Of a DNA stretch of 64,000 nucleotides, positions 55,130-63,284 are shown one piece after another. Position 1 is the stretch's first letter. Each line of letters opens with the position of its first letter. A program made the translations under genes and the position numbers. Below the pieces are notes generated by a model. It was given only the letters and a program-made list of their open reading frames with translations. It ran no database searches and had not been told where the DNA came from. Source of the stretch: CAWBVG01 sp963792175. GTDB taxonomy: Bacteria > Acidobacteriota > Vicinamibacteria > Vicinamibacterales > CAVVIG01. The stretch is from assembly GCA_963792175.1 (NCBI GenBank), contig CAWBVG010000031.1:186001-250000 (forward strand), given 5' to 3'.

Positions 55130-56446
55130 ATGGTTATCAGTGAACTGACCGTCATCGATCTTCGGTTTCCGACGTCGCGGACGCATGCCGGGACGGACGC
55201 GGTCCACGTGGACCCTGACTACTCGGCCGCCTATGTCGTGCTGAAGACCGACGCGGGGCTCGAGGGACACGGCCTGACGTTCACCATCGGCCGCGGCAAC
55301 GAAGTGGTGGTGGCGGCGATCGAGGCGTTCCGGCATCTCGTCGTCGGCGAGCGCCTTGAAGCGATCGCGGAGGACTTCGCCGGATTCTGGCGCCGGCTGG
55401 CGTCCGATTCGCAGCTGCGCTGGCTCGGACCGGAGAAGGGCGTCATCCATCTCGCGCTCGCCGCCGTCGTCAACGCCGTCTGGGACCTCTACGCCAAAGC
55501 CGAACGGAAACCGCTGTGGAAACTGCTGGCGGACATGACGCCGCGACAGCTCGTCTCGTGCATCGATTTCCGCTACATCACCGACGCGCTCACGCCGGAT
55601 GCGGCGATCGATCTGCTCGAACGGCACGCCCGCACCAAAGCGGATCGCGAAGCGGAGCTGCTGCGGACTGGGTATCCCGCCTATACAACCTCGGTCGGCT
55701 GGATGGGTTACTCGGACGATGGCGTCCGGGCCTTGTGTCGGGCGGCGCTCAACGAGGGGTGGACGCACTTCAAGGTGAAGGTCGGCGGGCGGGCAGACGA
55801 CGATCGGCGCCGCGTCGCGCTCGTGCGCGAGGCGATCGGCAACGATCAGACGCTGATGATCGATGCGAACCAGCAGTGGGACGTCGGCACGGCCATCGAG
55901 CGGGCCACGGATCTGGCGGCCTATCGTCCGTGGTGGCTCGAGGAGCCGACGAGCCCGGACGACGTGCTCGGGCATCGGACGATTGCGGAGGCGATCCGGC
56001 CGCTCGGCATCGGCGTCGCGACCGGCGAGCATTGCGCGAACCGCGTGCTCTTCAAGCAGCTGCTGCAGGCGCGCGCCATCGACTTCTGCCAGATCGACAG
56101 CTGCCGGCTGGGCGGGGTGAACGAGAACCTCGCCGTCATCCTGATGGCCGCGGCGTTCGGCATCCGCGTCTGCCCGCACGCGGGCGGCGTCGGCTTGTGC
56201 GAGTACGTGCAGCACCTGTCGATGTTCGACTACATCGCGGTGTCGGCGACGATGGAGGGGCGCGTCATCGAATACGTCGATCACCTTCACGAACACTTCG
56301 AGGATCCGGTCCGCATTCGCGCCGGACGCTATCTCGCGCCGTCCAAGCCGGGCTACAGCATCACGATTCGTCCCGAGTCGCGCATCGAGTACCGCTATCC
56401 CGAAGGCGCGGCGTGGAGCGACGACCGGAGGACCGCCAGCGTATGA
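55130..56446 (+). CDS. L-fuconate dehydratase (enolase superfamily)
   Basis: VISELTVIDLRFPTSRTHAG, GTDAVHVDPDYSAAYVVLKT and GLTFTIGRGNEVVVAAIEAF are the conserved N-domain of L-fuconate dehydratases. The barrel carries GWTHFKVKVGG (KxK base), LMIDANQQWDVG, WWLEEPTSPDDVLGH, GVATGEHCANRVLFKQLLQA, QIDSCRLGGVNENLAVILMA and CPHAGGVGLCEYVQHLSMFD (late His). 438 residues, the family length, intact. It converts L-fuconate to 2-keto-3-deoxy-L-fuconate, the step after the lactonase and before the SDR and FAHD enzymes encoded upstream. Confidence 0.93.
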   Translation: MVISELTVIDLRFPTSRTHAGTDAVHVDPDYSAAYVVLKTDAGLEGHGLTFTIGRGNEVVVAAIEAFRHLVVGERLEAIAEDFAGFWRRLASDSQLRWLGPEKGVIHLALAAVVNAVWDLYAKAERKPLWKLLADMTPRQLVSCIDFRYITDALTPDAAIDLLERHARTKADREAELLRTGYPAYTTSVGWMGYSDDGVRALCRAALNEGWTHFKVKVGGRADDDRRRVALVREAIGNDQTLMIDANQQWDVGTAIERATDLAAYRPWWLEEPTSPDDVLGHRTIAEAIRPLGIGVATGEHCANRVLFKQLLQARAIDFCQIDSCRLGGVNENLAVILMAAAFGIRVCPHAGGVGLCEYVQHLSMFDYIAVSATMEGRVIEYVDHLHEHFEDPVRIRAGRYLAPSKPGYSITIRPESRIEYRYPEGAAWSDDRRTASV

Positions 56447-56473
56447 TCCCGGGGCCACGGTGACCCGTCCACG

Positions 56474-57949
56474 ATGACCTATCCCAGGATTGCCACGCTC
56501 AAGACCGCCGAAGCGTTTCGCGCGCATCTGACGGCCTCCGGCATCCCGCTGGCGTTCGACGATCGGCTGGCCGCGCCCGCCGCCTCGCCGCTGGCGCAGC
56601 CGATCGAGGTCGACGGCGTGCGCGTCGGCAATCGCTTCTGCATCCTGCCAATGGAAGGGTGGGATGGGACGTCGGACGGAGAGCCGAGCGAGCTGACGCG
56701 GCGGCGCTGGCGTCATTTCGGCACCAGCGGCGCCAAGTTGATGTGGGGCGGGGAAGCCGTCGCGATTCGCCACGATGGGCGGGCGAATCCGAATCAGCTG
56801 CTGATGACGCCGCGGAACCTGCCGGCGATTGCGAGCCTGCGCGACGAGCTCGTGCGCGGGCACCGGGAACGCTTTGGTGCGGACGCCGATTCGGATTTGT
56901 TCATCGGCCTCCAGCTGACGCACTCGGGGCGCTATGCGCGACCCAATGTCTACGATCGCCCGGAGCCACTGGCGGGATGGCACCATCCGATGCTCGATCG
57001 GCGATTTGCCGGGGGCGTTCGGGTGCTGAGCGACGCCGAGCTCGATCGCCTTGCCGACGAATTCATCGCGGCGGCGGCGCTGGCGCGCGACGCCGGTTTC
57101 CGCTTCGTCGACGTCAAGCAGTGTCATGGCTACCTCGGACACGAGCTGCTCGGCGCGCGCGGCCGCAGCGGGCCGTACGGCGGCCCGCTCGAGAATCGCA
57201 CCCGCTTTCTCCGTCACGTCGTCGAGGGCATCCGCGCGCAGGTTCCCGAGTTGACGATCGTCGTGCGCCTCTCGGTCTTCGACACCGTGCCGTATCGAAA
57301 GCGCGGTGATGGCGTCGGGGAGGCCGAGGCGCGAGGGGACTCGGGGACTGGGGGACTGGGGACTGCGGATTCGTTCGGGTTCGGTATCCTGGAGTCCGAT
57401 GATCAGCTCGACGCGGCGCTCGAGGACTGCCGCGCCGTGCTCTCGCTGCTGGAGCAGCTCGGCGTCCGCTGGATCTGCACGACCGCCGGCAGTCCGTATT
57501 ACAACCCCCACATCCAGCGACCGGCGATCTTTCCGCCGCTCGACGGCTACGAGCCGCCTGAAGATCCGCTGCGCGGCGTCGCGCGGCAGATTCGGGCGAC
57601 GGCCCTCTTGAAACAACAGTTTCCGCGGCTGGTCTTCGTGGGCTCGGCCTACAGCTATCTGCAGGAGTGGCTGCCGCATGTCGGCCAGCACGCCGTGGCG
57701 CACGGCTTGACGGATTTCGTCGGCCTTGGCCGCATTGCGCTGTCGTATCCGGATCTGCCGGCGGACGTGCTGGCGGGTGCGCCGCTGAAGCGCGCGGCTT
57801 TTTGCCGGACGTTCAGCGACTGCACGACCGGTCCGCGCATGGGGCTGGTTTCGGGGTGTTACCCGCTCGACAAGTTCTACGCGGCGCGGCCGGAGGCGGC
57901 GAAGATCCGCGAGGTGCGGGTGCACGAGATGATAGGGATTAGGGATTAG
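56474..57949 (+). CDS. Old-yellow-enzyme-family flavin oxidoreductase
   Basis: A FMN-binding TIM barrel: VDGVRVGNRFCILPMEGWDG, LFIGLQLTHSGRYARPNVYD, FVDVKQCHGYLGHELLGARG, RSGPYGGPLENRTRF, LTIVVRLSVFDTVP and FVGLGRIALSYPDLP, with a late cysteine pair CRTFSDCTTGPRMGLVSGCY that could hold an iron-sulfur site as in 2,4-dienoyl-CoA-reductase relatives. The loop at about residues 285-300 (ARGDSGTGGLGTAD) is encoded by a GGGGACT repeat. The last residues GIRD are read from a GGGATTA repeat. 491 residues, in frame throughout. Substrate unknown; follows the dehydratase by 27 bp. Confidence 0.83.
   Translation: MTYPRIATLKTAEAFRAHLTASGIPLAFDDRLAAPAASPLAQPIEVDGVRVGNRFCILPMEGWDGTSDGEPSELTRRRWRHFGTSGAKLMWGGEAVAIRHDGRANPNQLLMTPRNLPAIASLRDELVRGHRERFGADADSDLFIGLQLTHSGRYARPNVYDRPEPLAGWHHPMLDRRFAGGVRVLSDAELDRLADEFIAAAALARDAGFRFVDVKQCHGYLGHELLGARGRSGPYGGPLENRTRFLRHVVEGIRAQVPELTIVVRLSVFDTVPYRKRGDGVGEAEARGDSGTGGLGTADSFGFGILESDDQLDAALEDCRAVLSLLEQLGVRWICTTAGSPYYNPHIQRPAIFPPLDGYEPPEDPLRGVARQIRATALLKQQFPRLVFVGSAYSYLQEWLPHVGQHAVAHGLTDFVGLGRIALSYPDLPADVLAGAPLKRAAFCRTFSDCTTGPRMGLVSGCYPLDKFYAARPEAAKIREVRVHEMIGIRD
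57335..57366. repeat. GGGGACT array inside the flavin oxidoreductase coding sequence
   Basis: GGGGACTCGGGGACTGGGGG is followed by ACTGGGGACTG: four GGGGACT units, the same as in the intergenic arrays at 5.1 and 15.95 kb, here kept in frame within a gene. There is no complementary right arm. Confidence 0.75.
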
Positions 57950-57966
57950 GGATTAGGGATTGGGAT
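57933..57966. repeat. GGGATTA tandem array
   Basis: Four copies of AGGGATT in direct order overlapping the stop region of the flavin oxidoreductase gene. A second array of the same unit lies at 58417-58445, so the cupin gene between them is bracketed by the two arrays, both in the same orientation. Confidence 0.75.
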
Positions 57967-57981
57967 TGCGGGAGGATCGGT

Positions 57982-58416
57982 ATGACGCGGCAACTGGTGA
58001 TCGGCATCGTGGTCGGCGTGGCGATTGGCGCGGCGGGGATGCGTTTGGCCGCGCAGTCCGCCAAGGTCAAAGGCGGCTTCATCGTTCAGCGCGATGCCGA
58101 GATCGCGAAGAACGAGCCTGGCACGCACAACGGCGGCGGCCAGACGATCGGGTACTCGTTCTTCGACAAGACGCCGGGGATGAAGTTCGTCTTCCGCAAG
58201 CGGGCCCTTCATCCCGGCGCCGGCGTCGGGCACCACGAACAGCACGAGGACGAGGTGTATTACGTTCTCAGCGGCAAGGGCGTCATGACGGTCGACGATA
58301 CGCCAGTCGAGATGACGCCGGGCACCGCGGTGTTGACGCGGCCGGGCAGCTCGCACAGTCTCAAGCAGGTTGGTGCGGAGGATCTCGTGGTGTTGATCTC
58401 TTACGAGATCAAGTAG
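57982..58416 (+). CDS. Exported small cupin-domain protein
   Basis: MTRQLVIGIVVGVAIGAAGM is a signal or anchor. A single cupin follows: RALHPGAGVGHHEQHEDEVY (HxxxxxE metal motif in the HHEQHEDE run), YVLSGKGVMTVDDTPVEMTP and GTAVLTRPGSSHSLKQVG (late His). 144 residues, intact. Probably a periplasmic isomerase- or binding-type cupin. GGAGGATCGGT lies just upstream of the ATG. Confidence 0.8.
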   Translation: MTRQLVIGIVVGVAIGAAGMRLAAQSAKVKGGFIVQRDAEIAKNEPGTHNGGGQTIGYSFFDKTPGMKFVFRKRALHPGAGVGHHEQHEDEVYYVLSGKGVMTVDDTPVEMTPGTAVLTRPGSSHSLKQVGAEDLVVLISYEIK

Positions 58417-58456
58417 GGATTAGGGATTAGGGATTAGGGATTAGGGCTAGGGGCTA
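58417..58456. repeat. GGGATTA and GGGGCTA array
   Basis: Four GGGATTA units followed by two GGGGCTA units, ending in AGCTGG. Two different unit types are joined in one array. Confidence 0.7.
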
Positions 58457-58471
58457 GCTGGTCTCGCCGTC

Positions 58472-58834
58472 ATGGTGTTCACCAAACGACTTCGCGACCG
58501 GGTCCGGAGCGGGAGAATCAAGTGCAGCGTCCGCGTCTGGACGCGGCTCCACGTCAAGGTGGGCGGCCGCTACCCGATGGACGATGGACACATCGTTGTC
58601 GATTCGATTGCGCCGATCGCCATCGACGACATCACGCACGATCTGGCCCGCGAGTCGGGATTCGACAGCGTTGACGATCTCCTGGAGATCGCGCGGCACG
58701 GCAAAGGCGACCAGGCCTACCTGATTCGGTTCCATTACCTGCCTCCGGGCGCCTGGGACTTCGTCACCGAAGAAACCTCGCCGGAGGATCCGCCCATCAT
58801 GAAAGGGAATCTGAAGGGGCCAGCGTGCAGCTAG
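58472..58834 (+). CDS. ASCH-domain protein
   Basis: MVFTKRLRDRVRSGRIKCSV, RVWTRLHVKVGGRYPMDDGH and VVDSIAPIAIDDITHDLARE match the ASCH/PUA-like fold (an RNA- or nucleotide-binding beta barrel), with the conserved ARESGF block and RFHYLPPG at the end. 120 residues, intact. It has no evident link with sugar metabolism. The last codons approach a CTAGCCCC repeat at 58832-58869. Confidence 0.75.
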   Translation: MVFTKRLRDRVRSGRIKCSVRVWTRLHVKVGGRYPMDDGHIVVDSIAPIAIDDITHDLARESGFDSVDDLLEIARHGKGDQAYLIRFHYLPPGAWDFVTEETSPEDPPIMKGNLKGPACS

Positions 58835-58869
58835 CCCCTACGGTACGTGCAGCTAGCCCCGAGCCCCTA
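58832..58869. repeat. GCTAGCCCC units between convergent genes
   Basis: GCTAGCCCCTA, GCTAGCCCC and GAGCCCCTA occur around a short GGTACGTGCA spacer; complementary to the GGGGCTA units at 58440-58456. Together they would enclose the ASCH gene as a pair of inverted arms. Confidence 0.6.
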
Positions 58870-59193
58870 CTGGTTCTTTGACAGAAAGTCCTCGCGGATC
58901 GGCGTGAAGATGTCGATCAGCACGACAGGCTCTTCCAGCATGGTCGCGCCGTGGCGGACGTTCGACGGGAAGTGCAGGATCTCGCCGGCCGAGACGATCC
59001 GATCGGTCCCGTCGACGTGAAAGCGGACGCGCCCCTGCTCGATGATGGTGATCTGCTCGTGCGGGTGCGAGTGGACCGGCGTAATGGTATGAGGCGCCAT
59101 CTGCAGGCGGCACATCATCAGGCGATCGCCGGTGACCATTTGCCGCCTGATGCCCTCGCCAACCGTTTCGACCGTAATCGAGTTCCAGTTCAT
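58867..59193 (-). CDS. Small cupin-domain protein
   Basis: Start ATG at 59193, overlapping the IolB-like stop by 4 bp. MNWNSITVETVGEGIRRQMV, MAPHTITPVHSHPHEQITII (HSHPHEQ metal motif) and GEILHFPSNVRHGATMLEEP (late His) define a single cupin. 108 residues, no signal peptide. Similar to small cupins near pectin and sugar-acid genes. Last gene of the fucosidase operon. Confidence 0.82.
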   Translation of the reverse strand: MNWNSITVETVGEGIRRQMVTGDRLMMCRLQMAPHTITPVHSHPHEQITIIEQGRVRFHVDGTDRIVSAGEILHFPSNVRHGATMLEEPVVLIDIFTPIREDFLSKNQ

Positions 59194-60020
59194 CGGCCTT
59201 TGTCCAGACCTGAGGGCGTGGCGGCGAACTCGGGCTGCACGTTGACGACGCCGTACTGGCGATCCTCGCGCTCGCGGTTTGCGGCCATCATCCACAGAAA
59301 GTTGATCGATCCGCCGGGGGCGGCGACGTTCGGATGATACCCCTGCGGCATCAGGACGACGTCGCCCTCGCGAACGATGGTCGCGATCTCCGGTTCCTTC
59401 GCGTCGGTGTACACCAGCTGCAGTCCAAAGGCGGGCGCCGGCATGTCGATGTAGAGATAGGCTTCCTCGAGCATCGCCGCGTGCTCGTGCGGCGGCCAGG
59501 ACGTCCAGTTCCCCGGATCGCTGAACGTGACGCCTGCCATGATCCGGCCGGCCTCCACGTTCTTGCCGATGAGGATGTTGAGGTCGCGCTGCGCGCTCGG
59601 CCCGCCGACTTTCAGGTGCAGTCCCGGATCGGCCTGCACCGTCTTGAACGCGACGAACTGCACCGGGTATTCGCGTTCGACAGGCGCCGCGACCTCGGCG
59701 AGGTCGCATCCATCAGGGCCCGGCGTAATCTCGATCGACGCGCCGCGAGGCACATACAGCGAGTCGTACCGGCCGATCGTGAACGACTGTGAACCGGATT
59801 GGCTGGTCTTCACCTCGGCCGATCCTTTCAAGCCGATCAGGCCGGTCTCCATGTCGTTGGTGGCAAAGCTGAGCGGACGGCTGCCGGCGTCGAGAATGAT
59901 CCGGCCGTAATGGAGAAAGCGCGAAGCGGCGGTGCCCGGCGCAACCGCGATGGTGCGGCCCTTGCGGGCCGCGGTGTCGCGGACGATGCACGTGTCCTTG
60001 GCAATCTGCTGCAGGGTCAT
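59190..60020 (-). CDS. IolB/KduI-family isomerase
   Basis: ATG at 60020 with GAGGAG upstream, overlapping the previous stop as ATGA. Two cupin halves: RFLHYGRIILDAGSRPLSFA, RYDSLYVPRGASIEITPG, and GNWTSWPPHEHAAMLEEAYL (metal-ligand His and Glu), FGLQLVYTD, REGDVVLMPQGYHPNVAAPG. This is the 5-deoxy-glucuronate isomerase (IolB) pattern. 276 residues, intact. No other inositol gene is nearby, so its substrate here may be a different deoxy-sugar acid. Confidence 0.8.
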   Translation of the reverse strand: MTLQQIAKDTCIVRDTAARKGRTIAVAPGTAASRFLHYGRIILDAGSRPLSFATNDMETGLIGLKGSAEVKTSQSGSQSFTIGRYDSLYVPRGASIEITPGPDGCDLAEVAAPVEREYPVQFVAFKTVQADPGLHLKVGGPSAQRDLNILIGKNVEAGRIMAGVTFSDPGNWTSWPPHEHAAMLEEAYLYIDMPAPAFGLQLVYTDAKEPEIATIVREGDVVLMPQGYHPNVAAPGGSINFLWMMAANREREDRQYGVVNVQPEFAATPSGLDKGR

Positions 60021-61902
60021 GGTCTCCTCGACGAAAGACGTAGTATCCACGATTGCGGAAGGCCTGGCTGGAGCGAGAGGTTCGGCGACTCGATCTCGAG
60101 GTGGAGCGGGATGGCGCCTCGGGCCCCTCGGCCGTCGGCGGCATTGCCGGTGGCGCGCAGCGTCCAGGTGCTCGGCCAGTCGATTCGCGGCACCGAGACG
60201 GCCAGCCGCCCGTCCGGGCCGTCGAACACGTCCGTTCTGATTCCGCCCTGGCTGGAGGTCGTCGCCCGAGTTCCGGTCGTCGTCACGCTCACGCGCCAGC
60301 GCTTGATCCGCAGCGGTCGCGCGGCCGTCAACCGCTCGGTGCGGACGACCGTGTCGCCGTCGAGCGTCCACTCGACGTCGCTCTGCAGCCCCGCGTCGGC
60401 CCGCTCGCCGGCCTTCCCGCCCACCACGGCCCACTGATTCCAGTGCGCGCGCACGCCGCGGCCGTCCGCGGACGGCACAATCGCGTCGGCGCCGTCGGCG
60501 GCGACGATCGTGCGGCCATCCTCGAGCTCGAGAAACGGCACCAACGCAGGAACGAGCTGTTCGACCGGCGCCGCAAATCCAGGCAAGTCCATGAGGCGCC
60601 GGCAGGTAGTCGGCGACACCCGGCCGCGTGCGCGGTCGTGAACGGCAGCGCGAAGCGCGGCGTGCTCCTGTCGCACGAGCCACACGCCGGCCTGCCTCGC
60701 CGTCGATTTGAAGAACTCGAAGCGCGCCACCGCCGGCAGCGACGGCGCGTCGGGAATGGCGGTGACGCGCTCAGCCGTGATGCCCTTCATCAGCCGCATG
60801 TGGGCGTCTGCGAGCTTCCCGAGCGAGCCTGTCGTCTGCTGCCACTCGCGGTCGATGCTGATGTACGAGAAGTTGCCGCGGCCGAAGTCGAACAGCGAGA
60901 GGAGATGCCGGTCGTCCTTGAAGTCTTGCCGCAGCCACTGCCACGCCCGGTAGTACTCGGCGGCGAGCTGTCGAGCGGCGCCGGCCGGAACTCGGGGTTC
61001 AGCGCGAGGAAACCCGGAATCTCGAGCGTGTCGAGGTAGCTGACCAGGCCGAGACTGCGTCCCCACGGGTAGCCGTAGCCGTCAGCCGCGACGAGGTCCC
61101 ACCACAGCTTCATCTGCGTGTTCAGCGACGGCCGCAGCGCGTCGAGCAGGTCCTTGCGACCGGCAATCTGCGCCGCGTCCCAGAGGTATCGCGCGTACTC
61201 GTTCGAGTAGCGATCGTAGCGGCCGGTCGGCAAGGCGTCGTCCGCGAAGAGCGCGCCGGAGGTGAACTGCACGGCGGCGCGATCGAGGAGCCCGTCGAGC
61301 AGCGCGCGATCCTTCAGGAAGCCCATCTCGAAGCTCATCGCGGCAATGCGCGCGGCGACGCCCAGGTAGTTCTCCGGCAGGTTGATGACCTGCTGCTTCA
61401 CGGGATCGTAGAACTTCGTCGCGTCCAGCAGCGTGGCCCATTGCGTTCGTTCCTCGGGCGTCAACGACTGCCAGATGCGATTGGTGGAGAGATCGACTCC
61501 GTACGAGCGCAACGACAGCGACGCGTAGAGCTGGGAGAAACGCGTGCCGCCCAGACGAAACTCGACGAGTCCGATGTCGCCGAGTTGCCGCGCGATGTCG
61601 CGCCCGGCCAGCGTCGATGCGCCGGACAGCTCGCCGTAGACCGCCAGCGCGCGCATGAACGTGCCCCAGGTGTATTCGCCGGTCGTCAGCGCGCCGACCA
61701 CGCGGGTCTGCGGTGGATTCAGTTGATGAATGTCGGCAAGGTGCGCGGCCATCTCGCGCGAGAGGAAGGCGCGGACGTCGCGATCGAGATCGCCGATGGC
61801 GACGATGTGGGCAGTTGCAGGGGACCCTGGCTCGCCGGAGCGCGGAACCCGCGAAGGCGGCTGCGCGACGAGTACAAGCGCGATCAGCGCGGCGACCTTC
61901 AC
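60017..61902 (-). CDS. Exported protein of unassigned family, alpha-helical, carbohydrate-locus
   Basis: GTG at 61902 overlapping the fucosidase stop; VKVAALIALVLVAQPPSR is a signal peptide. The N-terminal 400 residues are helical with aromatic motifs (GEYTWGTFMRALAVYGELSG, YGVDLSTNRIWQSL, YDRYSNEYARYLWDAAQIAG, VAADGYGYPWGRSLGLVSYL), resembling an (alpha/alpha)-barrel glycosidase or lyase. The C-terminal part is beta-rich (DVEWTLDGDTVVRTERLTAA, STWTLRATGNAAD). At least three frame changes near 60970, 60635 and 60590 break it; corrected length about 628. The family was not recognised. Its position between fucosidase and IolB suggests a role in glycan breakdown. Confidence 0.6.
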
Positions 61903-63277
61903 CGCTCGACGCGCGTGCCGTCGAATTCGACGACGACGACCGTGGCCATCGGATCGAAGATGGGCCGCTCCAGCGATCAGGTAGGTGCGTCCGTTCTCGG
62001 TCTTCATGTCCACCGGCGCCTTGTCGGCGAGGCGGTACGCCTTCGTGATCCGGTTCTTCATCGCCGGAATCGCGAACGGCGCGCGCGGTTCGTCGAAGAA
62101 CGTGATGTACAACTTGCCAGGCTTCGTCGTGACGCGCCACTGAGTCTGCTGATAGATCAACTGATCGCCGCGCACGTCCTTGTATCCCTTCGCGCTGGGC
62201 TCGCCGAGCTCCTCGCCGAAGGGCGTCGGGCGCGCGCCGTACACGGCCTCGCCGTTGGTCTGCAGCCAGCGGCCGACCGTGCGCAGGATGTCCTGGCTCA
62301 CCTGCGGGATGACGCCTTCGGCGGTCGGCCCGACGTTCAGCAGGTAGTTGCCGCCCTTGCTGACGATGTCGACCAGCTTGAAGGCGATTTGCCCCGGCGA
62401 TTTCCAGTCGGTGTCGTCCTTCCGGAATCCCCAGGTGTGGTTGATCGTCGCCGGCACTTCCCACGCTTCGCCGGACACATTCGGCGGGATGACGTTGTCG
62501 CCGGTGCTCGTGTAGTCGCCTTCGGCGCCGAGCCGCCCGTCGATGAGCGTGTCGGGCTGCAGCTCGCGGACGATGTCGCGTGAACCGATGCGGCCGGTCG
62601 CCGGTCATCATGCGCGGCGTGTCGAACCAGATGAGCGCGACCTTGCCGTAGCCGGTCAGCAGCTCGCGGATCTGCGGCTCCGCCTTGCCGCGCAGATACT
62701 GGTCGTAGTCCTTCTTGTCGTCGGCGCGGAAAGTCCCAGTCGTTGCCGGCGCCGTTCGGCTCGTGCCAGTCCTGCGACTGCGAGTAGTAGAAGCCGAGGC
62801 GGATGCCGGCGCGCGCGCACGCGTCGGCGAGCTCTTTCAGCACGTCGCGCTTGAACGGCGTGGCGTCGACGACGTTGTAGGGGCTGGCGTTGGACTTGAA
62901 CAGCGCGAAGCCGTCGTGATGCTTCGACGTGATCACGATGTACTTCATGCCGGCGTCCTTCGCGAGCTTGACCCACTCGTCGGCGTTGAACTTCACCGGG
63001 TTGAAGCGGGACGCGAGCTGTCTCGTACTCGCTTGACGGGACATGCGAGCGCAGCATCACCCATTCGCCGAGGCCGGGCGAGCGCTTGCCGTTCCACTCG
63101 CCGGCGGGAATCGCGTACAGGCCCCAGTGGATGAAGAGGCCGTACTTTGGCCTCGCGGAACCACTCCAGACGCTTTTCCTTCGCGGGATCAGGACGCGCA
63201 GGCGCTGGCGCCTGCGCATCCGCGATGCCCGGCGAGAGAGCGCAAAGGCCGCGAAGGCCGCAAAGACGCTGCTTCAT
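61899..63277 (-). CDS. GH29 alpha-L-fucosidase, secreted
   Basis: KRLEWFREAK then YGLFIHWGLYAIPAGEWNGK is the GH29 start; WVKLAKDAGMKYIVITSKHH, DGFALFKSNASPYNVVDATP, LGFYYSQSQDWHEPNGAGND and KVALIWFDTPRMM follow, the last containing the catalytic nucleophile Asp of the WFD motif. TINHTWGFRKDDTDWKSPGQ and GGNYLLNVGPTAEGVIPQ are the downstream GH29 blocks. Five one-base insertions (near 63150, 63020, 62730, 62600 and 61950) break the frame; corrected length about 457, normal for the family. The signal peptide region lies in a CGGCCTTCGCGGCC repeat. It would release L-fucose for the pathway encoded at 47.6-56.4 kb. Confidence 0.9.
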
Positions 63278-63284
63278 ACACTTC

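Noticed and set aside
55112..57925. 937-codon antisense frame over the fuconate dehydratase and flavin oxidoreductase genes
   Set aside because: It crosses two well-supported genes and a spacer on the opposite strand and has only low-complexity basic sequence.
15950..58456. Short tandem arrays as telomere-like or origin iterons
   Set aside because: They are dispersed, have different unit sequences and usually carry complementary arms; no dnaA, rep or DnaA-box cluster is near.
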